From contig CAYUIK010000008.1 of the NCBI GenBank assembly GCA_964444805.1, positions 1 through 37,636 of the forward strand: DNA of 37,636 nt. The letters run 5' to 3'. The notes beneath the pieces were generated by a model. That model ran no database searches and was not told the DNA's origin. It saw only the letters and a list, made by a program, of their open reading frames with translations. This DNA is from RECG01 sp964444805. Its GTDB lineage: Bacteria > Bacillota_I > Bacilli_A > Acholeplasmatales > Acholeplasmataceae. Positions 31,219 to 37,636 of the stretch are shown here, piece after piece; within the stretch, counting starts at the first letter, position 1, and every line of letters begins with the position of its first letter. Made by a program: the position numbers and the translations under genes.

Positions 31219-33084
31219 TTGATTAGAAAAGGTGGTCTTTTCATCCTTCTTTTCGGCCTCATGGTTCTTCTTGTGGGGTGCCAAAAAAACGAATACGAAA
31301 GAAGAACGGATGATGCGAATACGCTTTATGTCGGTGCCGTAGCGGCATCGTTTCCTCAGTCTTTCATGCCGTGGTTGTCACGAGACGGAATTGCTCCGAC
31401 CGTGGCGAGCATGCTCTACAATTCGCTTTTCAGTTTTGACGATGAAACAGGAACGTTTGAACCACTACTGGCAAAAGCGTGGTATTACGTTTGTGAAGAT
31501 GGCTTGCCGATCGTAACCGACGATGACGAGATCGATTATAATCGACTCGAAGACGTATACGGTTCGAATGACAAGGATTATTTGCCGGTCAAACTGATTC
31601 TTCATGAAGGCATGACCTGGAGTGATGGAACGCCGATTACGGCGAACGACGTCTACTACACATTCGATGTCGCTGCCAACAACGCCCTGTCGAATCATGC
31701 CGGTGCCTTGGCATGGACCAGTGACTTGCAACATCGTTACAGCAATGGCGTTCTAAGCAAACAGGGTGTTTTCACTTATGATCACGGTGCGCTCGAACAG
31801 GGGTACATGATCGCTGAGGATGAGCGGGATACCGTCGTCTATCTCCACGTCAATAAAGTGCTCGGTGCCATAACGACGCTTTTTACGAGTATTCTCATAT
31901 TACCCGAGCACATCTGGCAACCAATCGTGACGCCGGAAAACCAACTCAACAGCAAGAATCCGACCGCGGAAACGCTCAAAGAGTATCAGGATCCGGTTGG
32001 CAGCGGTCCCTATACGCTCGACACCGAGCAATCGAATGCTCAAGTTATCGTCCTAAAGAGACGGGATGCATATCACCTCGATCGTGCTGATGGAGAACCG
32101 CTCTATCGGGTTGAAACGATCAAGATCATCCTTTATCAGGAAATAAATGTTGCGATCTATGCTCTTCTCAAGGGACACGTCGATATCCTGGACGCTTCGA
32201 TCAGTTCGAACTATTTGACGCTCTTTGATGAAGAGGAAGACATCTTTCTCTCGAATGCCCCTGGCACGTTTACAACTACGCTTGTTCTCAATCTCAATCC
32301 GGTTGACGGTGAATGCAACGAGCAAAGAGATTTGCTTTCCGATGTTCGATTCCGGAAATCAATCGCTCTTGCCGTTGACCAGACGGAACTCATCATGAGC
32401 GTGCTAAACGGAGCCGGGAGTACCGCGAGTTCCGGACTTATGGATGAAAAATTGACTGACTTTTATAATCCGGAGGCGGATACGCTCAGCTGTGATCGAG
32501 TCGAACGCTTGCTGGAGGCGAATCAGATTCTCGACTCCATCGTTCCTGAAAAGGACACGGAAGGCTATCGTCTTGTAAACGGTGAGCGGATCAGTTATGA
32601 GATTTTCGGTCATCCCGGTGAACAAGAAGTCATTGCTTTCTTGCAAATTCAACTTCAAAAGATCGGGATTGAAGTCGATTTCAAGCTCAAGGGCAGCAGT
32701 CCCGAGAAAACATATTTTTATAACAGCAAATTCGACATGACGATCCAAGGAACGGTTTTTTCGTTGTCGAATGTCGACATCATGTATCGTGCGCATTTCG
32801 TCACCCAGGGAACATCGTCGAACTATGGCAGACTGGCCGATGATGAACTGACCGAAGCGATCGAGGACATGCGATTGACGCTCAATTTGAATCGGAAATA
32901 CGAGCTGATCAAGGAAATTCAACCGATGATCGCTTCGCATTACTACAAGATTCCGCTCTACACATCCAACGTCCTATCCGTAGCGAGAACGGACCGTTAC
33001 CAGGGGTATTCGGTCGAACAAGGCGTAACCCTGTTCAATACCACGACGCTACAAAATATTTCTCGTGTCGAGGTGAACTCATGA
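31219..33084 (+). CDS. oppA: Oligopeptide ABC transporter substrate-binding lipoprotein
   Basis: About 621 aa. The signal peptide ends in the lipobox LVGC (Cys 21 from the TTG start), and the remainder is an SBP_bac_5 family protein: TLYVGAVAASFPQSFMPWLS, EPLLAKAWYY, ILHEGMTWSDGTPITANDVYYTFD with the conserved W-DG-P-TA-DV block, PVGSGPYTL, and VRFRKSIALAVDQTELI. It captures peptides outside the cell for OppBCDF. Start choice is uncertain: TTG 31219 with GTGGTGGTC before it gives a normal signal peptide. GTG 31210 and 31207 are alternatives, and the frame is open to 31126. An acidic insert (about 80-110) lies after the first family block. It overlaps oppB by 4 nt. Confidence 0.88.
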   Translation: MIRKGGLFILLFGLMVLLVGCQKNEYERRTDDANTLYVGAVAASFPQSFMPWLSRDGIAPTVASMLYNSLFSFDDETGTFEPLLAKAWYYVCEDGLPIVTDDDEIDYNRLEDVYGSNDKDYLPVKLILHEGMTWSDGTPITANDVYYTFDVAANNALSNHAGALAWTSDLQHRYSNGVLSKQGVFTYDHGALEQGYMIAEDERDTVVYLHVNKVLGAITTLFTSILILPEHIWQPIVTPENQLNSKNPTAETLKEYQDPVGSGPYTLDTEQSNAQVIVLKRRDAYHLDRADGEPLYRVETIKIILYQEINVAIYALLKGHVDILDASISSNYLTLFDEEEDIFLSNAPGTFTTTLVLNLNPVDGECNEQRDLLSDVRFRKSIALAVDQTELIMSVLNGAGSTASSGLMDEKLTDFYNPEADTLSCDRVERLLEANQILDSIVPEKDTEGYRLVNGERISYEIFGHPGEQEVIAFLQIQLQKIGIEVDFKLKGSSPEKTYFYNSKFDMTIQGTVFSLSNVDIMYRAHFVTQGTSSNYGRLADDELTEAIEDMRLTLNLNRKYELIKEIQPMIASHYYKIPLYTSNVLSVARTDRYQGYSVEQGVTLFNTTTLQNISRVEVNS

Positions 33085-34079
33085 AAAAGAGTTATGTCAT
33101 CAAGCGTATCATCTACGCATGCTTCATCTTCATGATCGTCGTCACGCTGAACTTTTTTATTCCGAGAATCGGCGTTAGCGATCCGGCTGAACGTTATTAT
33201 CCCCCACAGGGGAACATGTCCGAGATCGAGTATGAGATCATCAAACAGGTTACACGAGAACAGTACGGTTTCGATGTTTCGACTTTTCAACAATACGCGA
33301 ACTATGTCGAAGGATTGACGCGTTTCGACCTGGGAACGTCTTTTCGTTCCGGTGCACCGCGGGTCGGTGATCTGATTGCCGAAAGGCTACCATGGACGCT
33401 CGTCCTATCGGTTTCAACGCTTTTGATCAGTCTCGTGATCGGCGTCGTCATCGGCACGATTGCCGCGTGGAAACGAGGCCGGTGGCAGGATCGCTTCCTG
33501 CTCAACGCCTCAACGATTTCAACGGCTTTGCCGGCGTTTTTCATCGCCTTGATCTTTTCGTTCTATCTGGGTTTCGAACTCGAACTGTTTCCGGCCTACA
33601 CGAACCCGAACATGGTCTCGCAGTTCGACTGGAGCCCGGATGCGATCTCAACCGTTCTCAGCAACGCCGCTCTTCCGATCCTAAGTATGTCGATCGGTGG
33701 TATTATCGGGTATGCGCAAAATACGCGTAACAGCGTCATCGCGGTCACGAATGAGGACTTCATCTTGACCGCGAGGTCCAAAGGTCTATCACAAAATACC
33801 GTGATCTTCAAGCACATGCTTAGAAACGCCATGTTGCCGATCGTAACCTCTTTGGGTATGAGCATTAGCGGTTTAATCGGCGGAGCCGTCATCATCGAAC
33901 AGATTTTCAACTGGAACGGTATGGGTACGCTCTTTCTTGAAGCGAACAGCCAAAACGACTATCCGCTCATGATGGGTATCATGCTCTTTCTGTCAACATT
34001 CGCGATCATCGCGAATCTCGTGACAGAACTGACATATGTTCTACTCGATCCCCGCGTAACGGTAGGTGACAAACGATGA
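33081..34079 (+). CDS. oppB: Oligopeptide ABC transporter permease
   Basis: A 332-aa inner-membrane permease. One N-terminal membrane segment (about 10-30) is followed by a long external loop (about 31-105) and the BPD_transp_1 core of five segments. The ATPase-coupling EAA-type motif reads ARSKGLSQNTVIFKHMLRNA, and YAQNTRNSVI precedes it. It has a GAGGTGA SD inside oppA and overlaps both neighbours by 4 nt (ATGA), showing full translational coupling. It forms the heterodimeric channel with OppC. Confidence 0.93.
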   Translation: MKKSYVIKRIIYACFIFMIVVTLNFFIPRIGVSDPAERYYPPQGNMSEIEYEIIKQVTREQYGFDVSTFQQYANYVEGLTRFDLGTSFRSGAPRVGDLIAERLPWTLVLSVSTLLISLVIGVVIGTIAAWKRGRWQDRFLLNASTISTALPAFFIALIFSFYLGFELELFPAYTNPNMVSQFDWSPDAISTVLSNAALPILSMSIGGIIGYAQNTRNSVIAVTNEDFILTARSKGLSQNTVIFKHMLRNAMLPIVTSLGMSISGLIGGAVIIEQIFNWNGMGTLFLEANSQNDYPLMMGIMLFLSTFAIIANLVTELTYVLLDPRVTVGDKR

Positions 34080-35095
34080 CAAAAAACATGAAACCTGTCG
34101 TCGATCGGAATAAAGCTCGGCGTTTCTTTGATTCGATCGTTCGGATGATCAAAAAGATATGGAAACACCCTCAGGGGAAAATCGGGCTCATCATCGTCAG
34201 TCTACTCGTAGTCTGTGCGATCTTCGCGCCTTTGATTGCCCCCTATGACCCCTATGACGTAACCGCACGGAGTCAGAAAGGATTGAGTCCGAGCTTCGAT
34301 CATTTGCTTGGAACGACGATTACGACCGGGCAGGATATCTTTAGCATGCTCATCTACGGTACGCGCGTGTCACTTGTCATCGGGCTTTTTACCGGCGTCA
34401 TGATCGCCATGATCGGCGCGATCATGGGTGTCATGGCGGGTTATATCGGCGGGATCGTTGACAATGTGATCATGCGTACGGTTGACGTTATGCTCGTCAT
34501 TCCGACGTTACCACTGATTATCGTCCTGACGAATCTTTTCGGCAGAAGCTATACGATGATTATTATCATATTTACCGTTTTCGGTTGGACAGGGCTTGCT
34601 CGTGTCATTCGCTCGCTCGTGCTCGTACTTAAAAATGCCAACTATGTCAAGGCGGCCGAACTCGCTGGGGCAAGTCGTTGGCACATCATGATGAAACACA
34701 TTTTACCGGGAACGTCACACCTTTTGATCATGAGTACGGCGATTACGAGTGCTGGTATCATGGTTGCCGAAGCGGGATTGAGTTTTTTGGGGCTCGGTGA
34801 CCCGACGGCGATCAGTTGGGGCAAAATGCTCGCGGATGCCCAGGGTGGAGGTGCGCTGCTCTTCGGGCACTGGTGGTGGATCATTGCACCAGGCATCGGT
34901 ATCTTTTTAGCCGTTTACTCCTTTATGCGTATCGGTCTTGTCATCGAAGAGACGTTCAATCCGCGCATGAAGAAGTCGAGTGGTATTTTCAAACTATTCA
35001 AAAATCTCAATCAAACCTATTTGGACGAAGTATTCGCATCGATGGATGATGCCGACCTTCGTGGTGATTACCCGAAGGAGGAAAAGGGATCATGA
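34076..35095 (+). CDS. oppC: Oligopeptide ABC transporter permease
   Basis: A 339-aa permease of the OppC type. The N-terminal cytoplasmic region is followed by a first membrane segment with the APLIAPYDPYD turn, then a five-segment core. The coupling motif is AAELAGASRWHIMMKHILPG. EAGLSFLGLGDPTAISWG and the C-terminal VIEETFNPRM are OppC hallmarks. The last 35 residues are a cytoplasmic acidic tail. It overlaps oppB and oppD by 4 nt each. Confidence 0.93.
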   Translation: MTKNMKPVVDRNKARRFFDSIVRMIKKIWKHPQGKIGLIIVSLLVVCAIFAPLIAPYDPYDVTARSQKGLSPSFDHLLGTTITTGQDIFSMLIYGTRVSLVIGLFTGVMIAMIGAIMGVMAGYIGGIVDNVIMRTVDVMLVIPTLPLIIVLTNLFGRSYTMIIIIFTVFGWTGLARVIRSLVLVLKNANYVKAAELAGASRWHIMMKHILPGTSHLLIMSTAITSAGIMVAEAGLSFLGLGDPTAISWGKMLADAQGGGALLFGHWWWIIAPGIGIFLAVYSFMRIGLVIEETFNPRMKKSSGIFKLFKNLNQTYLDEVFASMDDADLRGDYPKEEKGS

Positions 35096-36084
35096 GTGAA
35101 CGCGCACTGCAGGTTCGAAATCTGAAAGTCGTCTTTCCCAATGAGAAGGGCATGATTCGAGCGGTTGAAGGCATTGATATCGATATTGAAAAGGGCGAAT
35201 GTGTCGCTTTGGTCGGTGAATCGGGTTGCGGGAAAAGCGTGACGACGCTCGCGATTACGAAGCTACTCAATACGCCACCCGCACTCGTACGTCTCGACGA
35301 ACTGAAGTTCGACGGACTTGAAATCAAGGATTTCAAGACAAAGCAGATGCAAGATCTTCGTGGTAAGGAGATGTCGCTCATTTTTCAGGATGCCATGACA
35401 GCTTTGAATCCGGTTATGACCGTGGGAAAACAGATCGATGAACTCTATATCCGTCACGAACGGATGAACAAAAAGGAAGCCCGGAGGGCTACCGTTGAAG
35501 CACTGCGGTTGGTCGGTGTTCCCGAACCCGCTGCTCGGGCCAAAAATTTTCCCCACCAGCTTTCTGGCGGCATGCGGCAACGGGTCCTGATCGCGATGGC
35601 ATTCGCCTGTATGCCGAAACTGATCATTGCTGATGAACCGACGACGGCGCTCGACGTTACGATTCAGGCTCAAGTGCTGGAAGTCCTGGGAGACATGCAA
35701 AAAAAACACCACGTATCCCTGCTTCTGATCACGCACGATCTCAGTGTCGTCGCCAACGTGGCTGATAGGGTCTATGTCATGTATTCCGGTAAAATCGTCG
35801 AAAAGGCGACGATACGTGAACTCTTTACGACTCCGCATCACCCGTATACGGAAGGTCTCATTCATTCGATTCCCAAGCTTTCGGATGAGCGTCAACAATT
35901 CGTACAGATTCCGGATTCGGTACCCCATCCGATGTTCAAACCGGAGGGTTGTTACTTTCATCCGCGCTGTCCTTATAAAACCAAAAAGTGTGAAAAGAGC
36001 ATGCCGCCACTCAAGCGACTTGAAAACGGACGGGAGTATCGCTGCTGGCATCCCCTCAATACGGAAAGCGTGGTGAAACCATGA
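35092..36084 (+). CDS. oppD: Oligopeptide ABC transporter ATP-binding protein
   Basis: A 330-aa ATPase. Walker A GESGCGKSVTT, Q-loop LIFQDAMTALNPVMTVG, signature LSGGMRQRV, Walker B LIIADEPTTALD and H-loop LLITHD are complete. The C-terminal oligopeptide-transporter extension contains GCYFHPRCPYKTKKC and a later YRCWHP, four Cys in the arrangement reported to hold an Fe-S cluster in OppD/DppD-type proteins. It pairs with OppF. There are 4-nt overlaps with oppC and oppF, and a GGAGGAAAAGG SD. Confidence 0.95.
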   Translation: MSERALQVRNLKVVFPNEKGMIRAVEGIDIDIEKGECVALVGESGCGKSVTTLAITKLLNTPPALVRLDELKFDGLEIKDFKTKQMQDLRGKEMSLIFQDAMTALNPVMTVGKQIDELYIRHERMNKKEARRATVEALRLVGVPEPAARAKNFPHQLSGGMRQRVLIAMAFACMPKLIIADEPTTALDVTIQAQVLEVLGDMQKKHHVSLLLITHDLSVVANVADRVYVMYSGKIVEKATIRELFTTPHHPYTEGLIHSIPKLSDERQQFVQIPDSVPHPMFKPEGCYFHPRCPYKTKKCEKSMPPLKRLENGREYRCWHPLNTESVVKP

Positions 36085-37124
36085 ACGACTGGACACAGGA
36101 CAAACCGATCATCGAGATGCAAGGCGTTTCCGTTGATTTCCCCGTCAAGGGTGGAATGCCTTTCGCCAAAAAGAAGTTCGTACAAGCCGTATCGGGTGTT
36201 TCACTGAGCATCAAGAAGGGGGAAACATTCGGTATTGTTGGCGAAAGCGGTTGTGGGAAATCAACGCTCGCGAACGCGATGGTTGGACTGGTTCGACCGA
36301 CCCAAGGAAACGTACGATTTAAAAACAAGGATCTCTTTGCTTTGCCACGAAAGGAATTCAAAGAAACGAGACGGGATATGCAGATGATCTTTCAAGATCC
36401 CTTTTCGTCACTCAATCCCCGTTTTAACGTCTATCAATTGATCTCCGAACCGATGTACATCAGGAAAGCCAAAGAATCGGAAATGAAAGCCCGCGTCATC
36501 GAACTGCTCGAACTCGTCGGTTTGTCCGAGGAGGACATGTATCGATATCCTTCCGATTTTTCCGGTGGACAAAGACAAAGAATCGGTATTGCGCGAGCGA
36601 TTACACTCAATCCCGATTTTTTGATTTGCGATGAACCCGTATCGGCTTTGGACGTTTCGGTTCATGCCCAGATTTTGAACCTATTGATGGATATTCAAAA
36701 AAAGCTCGAAATCACCTATGTTTTCATTTCGCACAATCTTGCGGTCGTGAAAAACATCTGTGACCAAGTCATCGTCATGTATTTGGGCAAAGTCATGGAA
36801 TCGGGAACGGCTAAAGCGCTCTATAAGAATCCGCTTCATCCCTATACGAAGGCCTTGATGTCCGCCGTACTCGACGTTGATCTCGATAAGAAGAGGGAAC
36901 GCATCGTTTTAGATGGTGATATCCCGAGTCCGATCGATCCGCCCAAAGGGTGTCGCTTCTATCAGCGTTGCCCATTCGCGATGGAAGGCTGCAAAGTCAA
37001 AGAACCCGAACTCACCCTGATCGAACCCGATCACAAGATCGCCTGTCACCTGATCACGGATTTCACGGAGGAAGAGAAGAGCATCGGTTATGCGAAAAAG
37101 CTTACGAGTCAAAATGGTTCGTGA
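36081..37124 (+). CDS. oppF: Oligopeptide ABC transporter ATP-binding protein
   Basis: A 347-aa ATPase and partner of OppD. Walker A GESGCGKSTLA, Q-loop MIFQDPFSSLNPRF, signature FSGGQRQRIGIARAI, Walker B FLICDEPVSALD and H-loop VFISHNL are complete. The C-terminal extension again has four Cys (GCRFYQRCPFAMEGC, then ACHLITDF). It overlaps oppD by 4 nt. The following small membrane-protein gene starts inside its 3' end. Confidence 0.95.
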   Translation: MNDWTQDKPIIEMQGVSVDFPVKGGMPFAKKKFVQAVSGVSLSIKKGETFGIVGESGCGKSTLANAMVGLVRPTQGNVRFKNKDLFALPRKEFKETRRDMQMIFQDPFSSLNPRFNVYQLISEPMYIRKAKESEMKARVIELLELVGLSEEDMYRYPSDFSGGQRQRIGIARAITLNPDFLICDEPVSALDVSVHAQILNLLMDIQKKLEITYVFISHNLAVVKNICDQVIVMYLGKVMESGTAKALYKNPLHPYTKALMSAVLDVDLDKKRERIVLDGDIPSPIDPPKGCRFYQRCPFAMEGCKVKEPELTLIEPDHKIACHLITDFTEEEKSIGYAKKLTSQNGS

Positions 37125-37494
37125 ATATCAAAATCCTTTTGTGCTCTTTATACTGGCACAAGGTCTAGCCTTTTCGTGTATCGCGTTCTTGCAGGTCGCA
37201 TCCGCAGATGCATTCATTCCCTTGCTTCTCGCCATGCACGTCGGGATCGTCCTTTTTATTCTCAGTAAGAAGCGGTTCTTGCCCATAAAACCTGAGCTCA
37301 AAGTCCATTACCGAATCGCTTATGCGTGTTTGGGGCTCTTTTTACCTATTCTTCTCTATCGACTGATCGCCAGCAATCTCTGCTCGAATATGAATGAGAA
37401 AATCGTATATACAGGGACGATTATCGCTGTGACGATTTCCGTCATCTTGGGAATACTCAACACGTTTCATATGTGGCGTACGCTACGATCATAA
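37090..37494 (+). CDS. Small four-helix membrane protein
   Basis: A 134-aa hydrophobic protein of unknown family with four predicted membrane segments (about 16-36, 40-60, 75-95 and 105-126). No catalytic or transport motif is seen. ATG 37090 overlaps oppF by 35 nt. ATG 37114 (MVREYQNPF) is an equally possible start, and neither has a strong SD. It is last in the opp transcription unit and is followed by a terminator. It could be a transporter accessory or an unrelated passenger. Confidence 0.65.
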   Translation: MRKSLRVKMVREYQNPFVLFILAQGLAFSCIAFLQVASADAFIPLLLAMHVGIVLFILSKKRFLPIKPELKVHYRIAYACLGLFLPILLYRLIASNLCSNMNEKIVYTGTIIAVTISVILGILNTFHMWRTLRS

Positions 37495-37527
37495 AACCAT
37501 TTGGACTTCGGTCCGGGTGGTTTTTTT
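37493..37527 (+). terminator. Terminator of the opp operon
   Basis: A 14-bp stem with three G-U pairs (37493-37506 with 37511-37524), closed by a stable TTCG tetraloop and followed by T residues. Confidence 0.88.
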
Positions 37528-37531
37528 CCGA

Positions 37532-37560
37532 AAAAAAAGACAGGGACAAGCCCTGTCTTT
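37532..37560 (-). terminator. Terminator of the right-edge minus-strand gene
   Basis: AAAGACAGGG pairs with CCCTGTCTTT around a 5-nt loop. On the minus strand it is followed by a run of T. It lies about 19 bp past the stop at 37579. Confidence 0.8.
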
Positions 37561-37578
37561 CGATCGAAATCGTGTACC

Positions 37579-37636
37579 TTATTCTTCGCCAAGCGTTTCG
37601 ATTTGTTCCTTCAAGCGCGTAACGAATTCAGCCTTG
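37579..37636 (-). CDS. C-terminal fragment of a gene entering from the right edge
   Basis: On the minus strand the frame reads KAEFVTRLKEQIETLGEE and a TAA stop at 37579-37581, followed by a terminator. Only 18 residues are visible, a charged helix. The product cannot be identified from this. Confidence 0.6.
   Translation of the reverse strand, partial: KAEFVTRLKEQIETLGEE

Noticed and set aside
35263..36096. 277-aa minus-strand open frame opposite oppD
   Set aside because: It mirrors the codon pattern of an unambiguous ATPase gene with all motifs on the plus strand. It has no SD and no family motif.

Overview
The window reads as a chromosomal segment of a Bacillota-type bacterium, possibly a free-living relative of the Mollicutes or Erysipelotrichia. 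This placement is an inference from gene families, strong AGGAGG-type Shine-Dalgarno (SD) sites, TTGACA/TATAAT promoters (often extended TGnTATAAT) and lipoproteins with acidic linkers. TGA is used as a stop codon, so the code is standard. Base composition looks close to balanced by eye and was not computed. There are no rRNA or tRNA genes, CRISPR arrays or phage genes. Coding density is high apart from one sparse region of about 0.6 kb near 29.1-29.7 kb.

Layout. (1) 1-1224: an IS1182/IS5-like transposase on the minus strand that runs off the left edge, then two terminator hairpins and a CPBP-family membrane protease (minus). (2) 2646-8578: a very tight plus-strand operon of rdgB, a YfcE-like phosphodiesterase, a choline-kinase-like protein, a 997-aa TPR protein with decayed GGDEF and EAL domains, and an unrecognised protein with a HEPN-like RNx4H motif. 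(3) 8703-10782: a small basic protein with an unusual leader, then a membrane PAS/GGDEF-like/EAL protein. (4) 10888-15131: an old-yellow-enzyme reductase, an AhpD-like protein, and a PAS-GAF-PAS-PAS-GGDEF-HD-GYP protein. (5) 15170-16561 (minus): a fumarate-reductase-type flavoprotein. (6) 16788-22546: the aspartate-to-threonine operon thrC-thrB-hom-asd-lysC. (7) 22650-23910: a PadR regulator overlapping a HAAS/DUF4097 protein. (8) 24062-27030: a four-gene operon of a cytoplasmic trypsin-like protease, a GNAT acetyltransferase, a deoxynucleoside kinase and a LacI-type regulator. (9) 27079-29082 (minus): a cysteine desulfidase and a possible split-barrel protein. (10) 29719-37494: a repeat-containing lipoprotein, the oligopeptide ABC transporter oppABCDF and a small membrane protein. 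A minus-strand gene enters at the right edge.

How the genes work together. Three proteins form a c-di-GMP theme: a probable dead sensor (4524), a probable phosphodiesterase with an Asp-to-Asn change in the active-site loop (8956), and a protein with both an intact synthase and an intact HD-GYP hydrolase (12468). The Thr operon carries every step from aspartate to threonine. The opp operon imports peptides. RdgB and the deoxynucleoside kinase belong to nucleotide sanitation and salvage. The least ordinary parts are the degenerate GGDEF/EAL plus HEPN-like pair, the protease operon, the soluble HAAS-DUF4097 protein, and the leader before the 65-aa gene.
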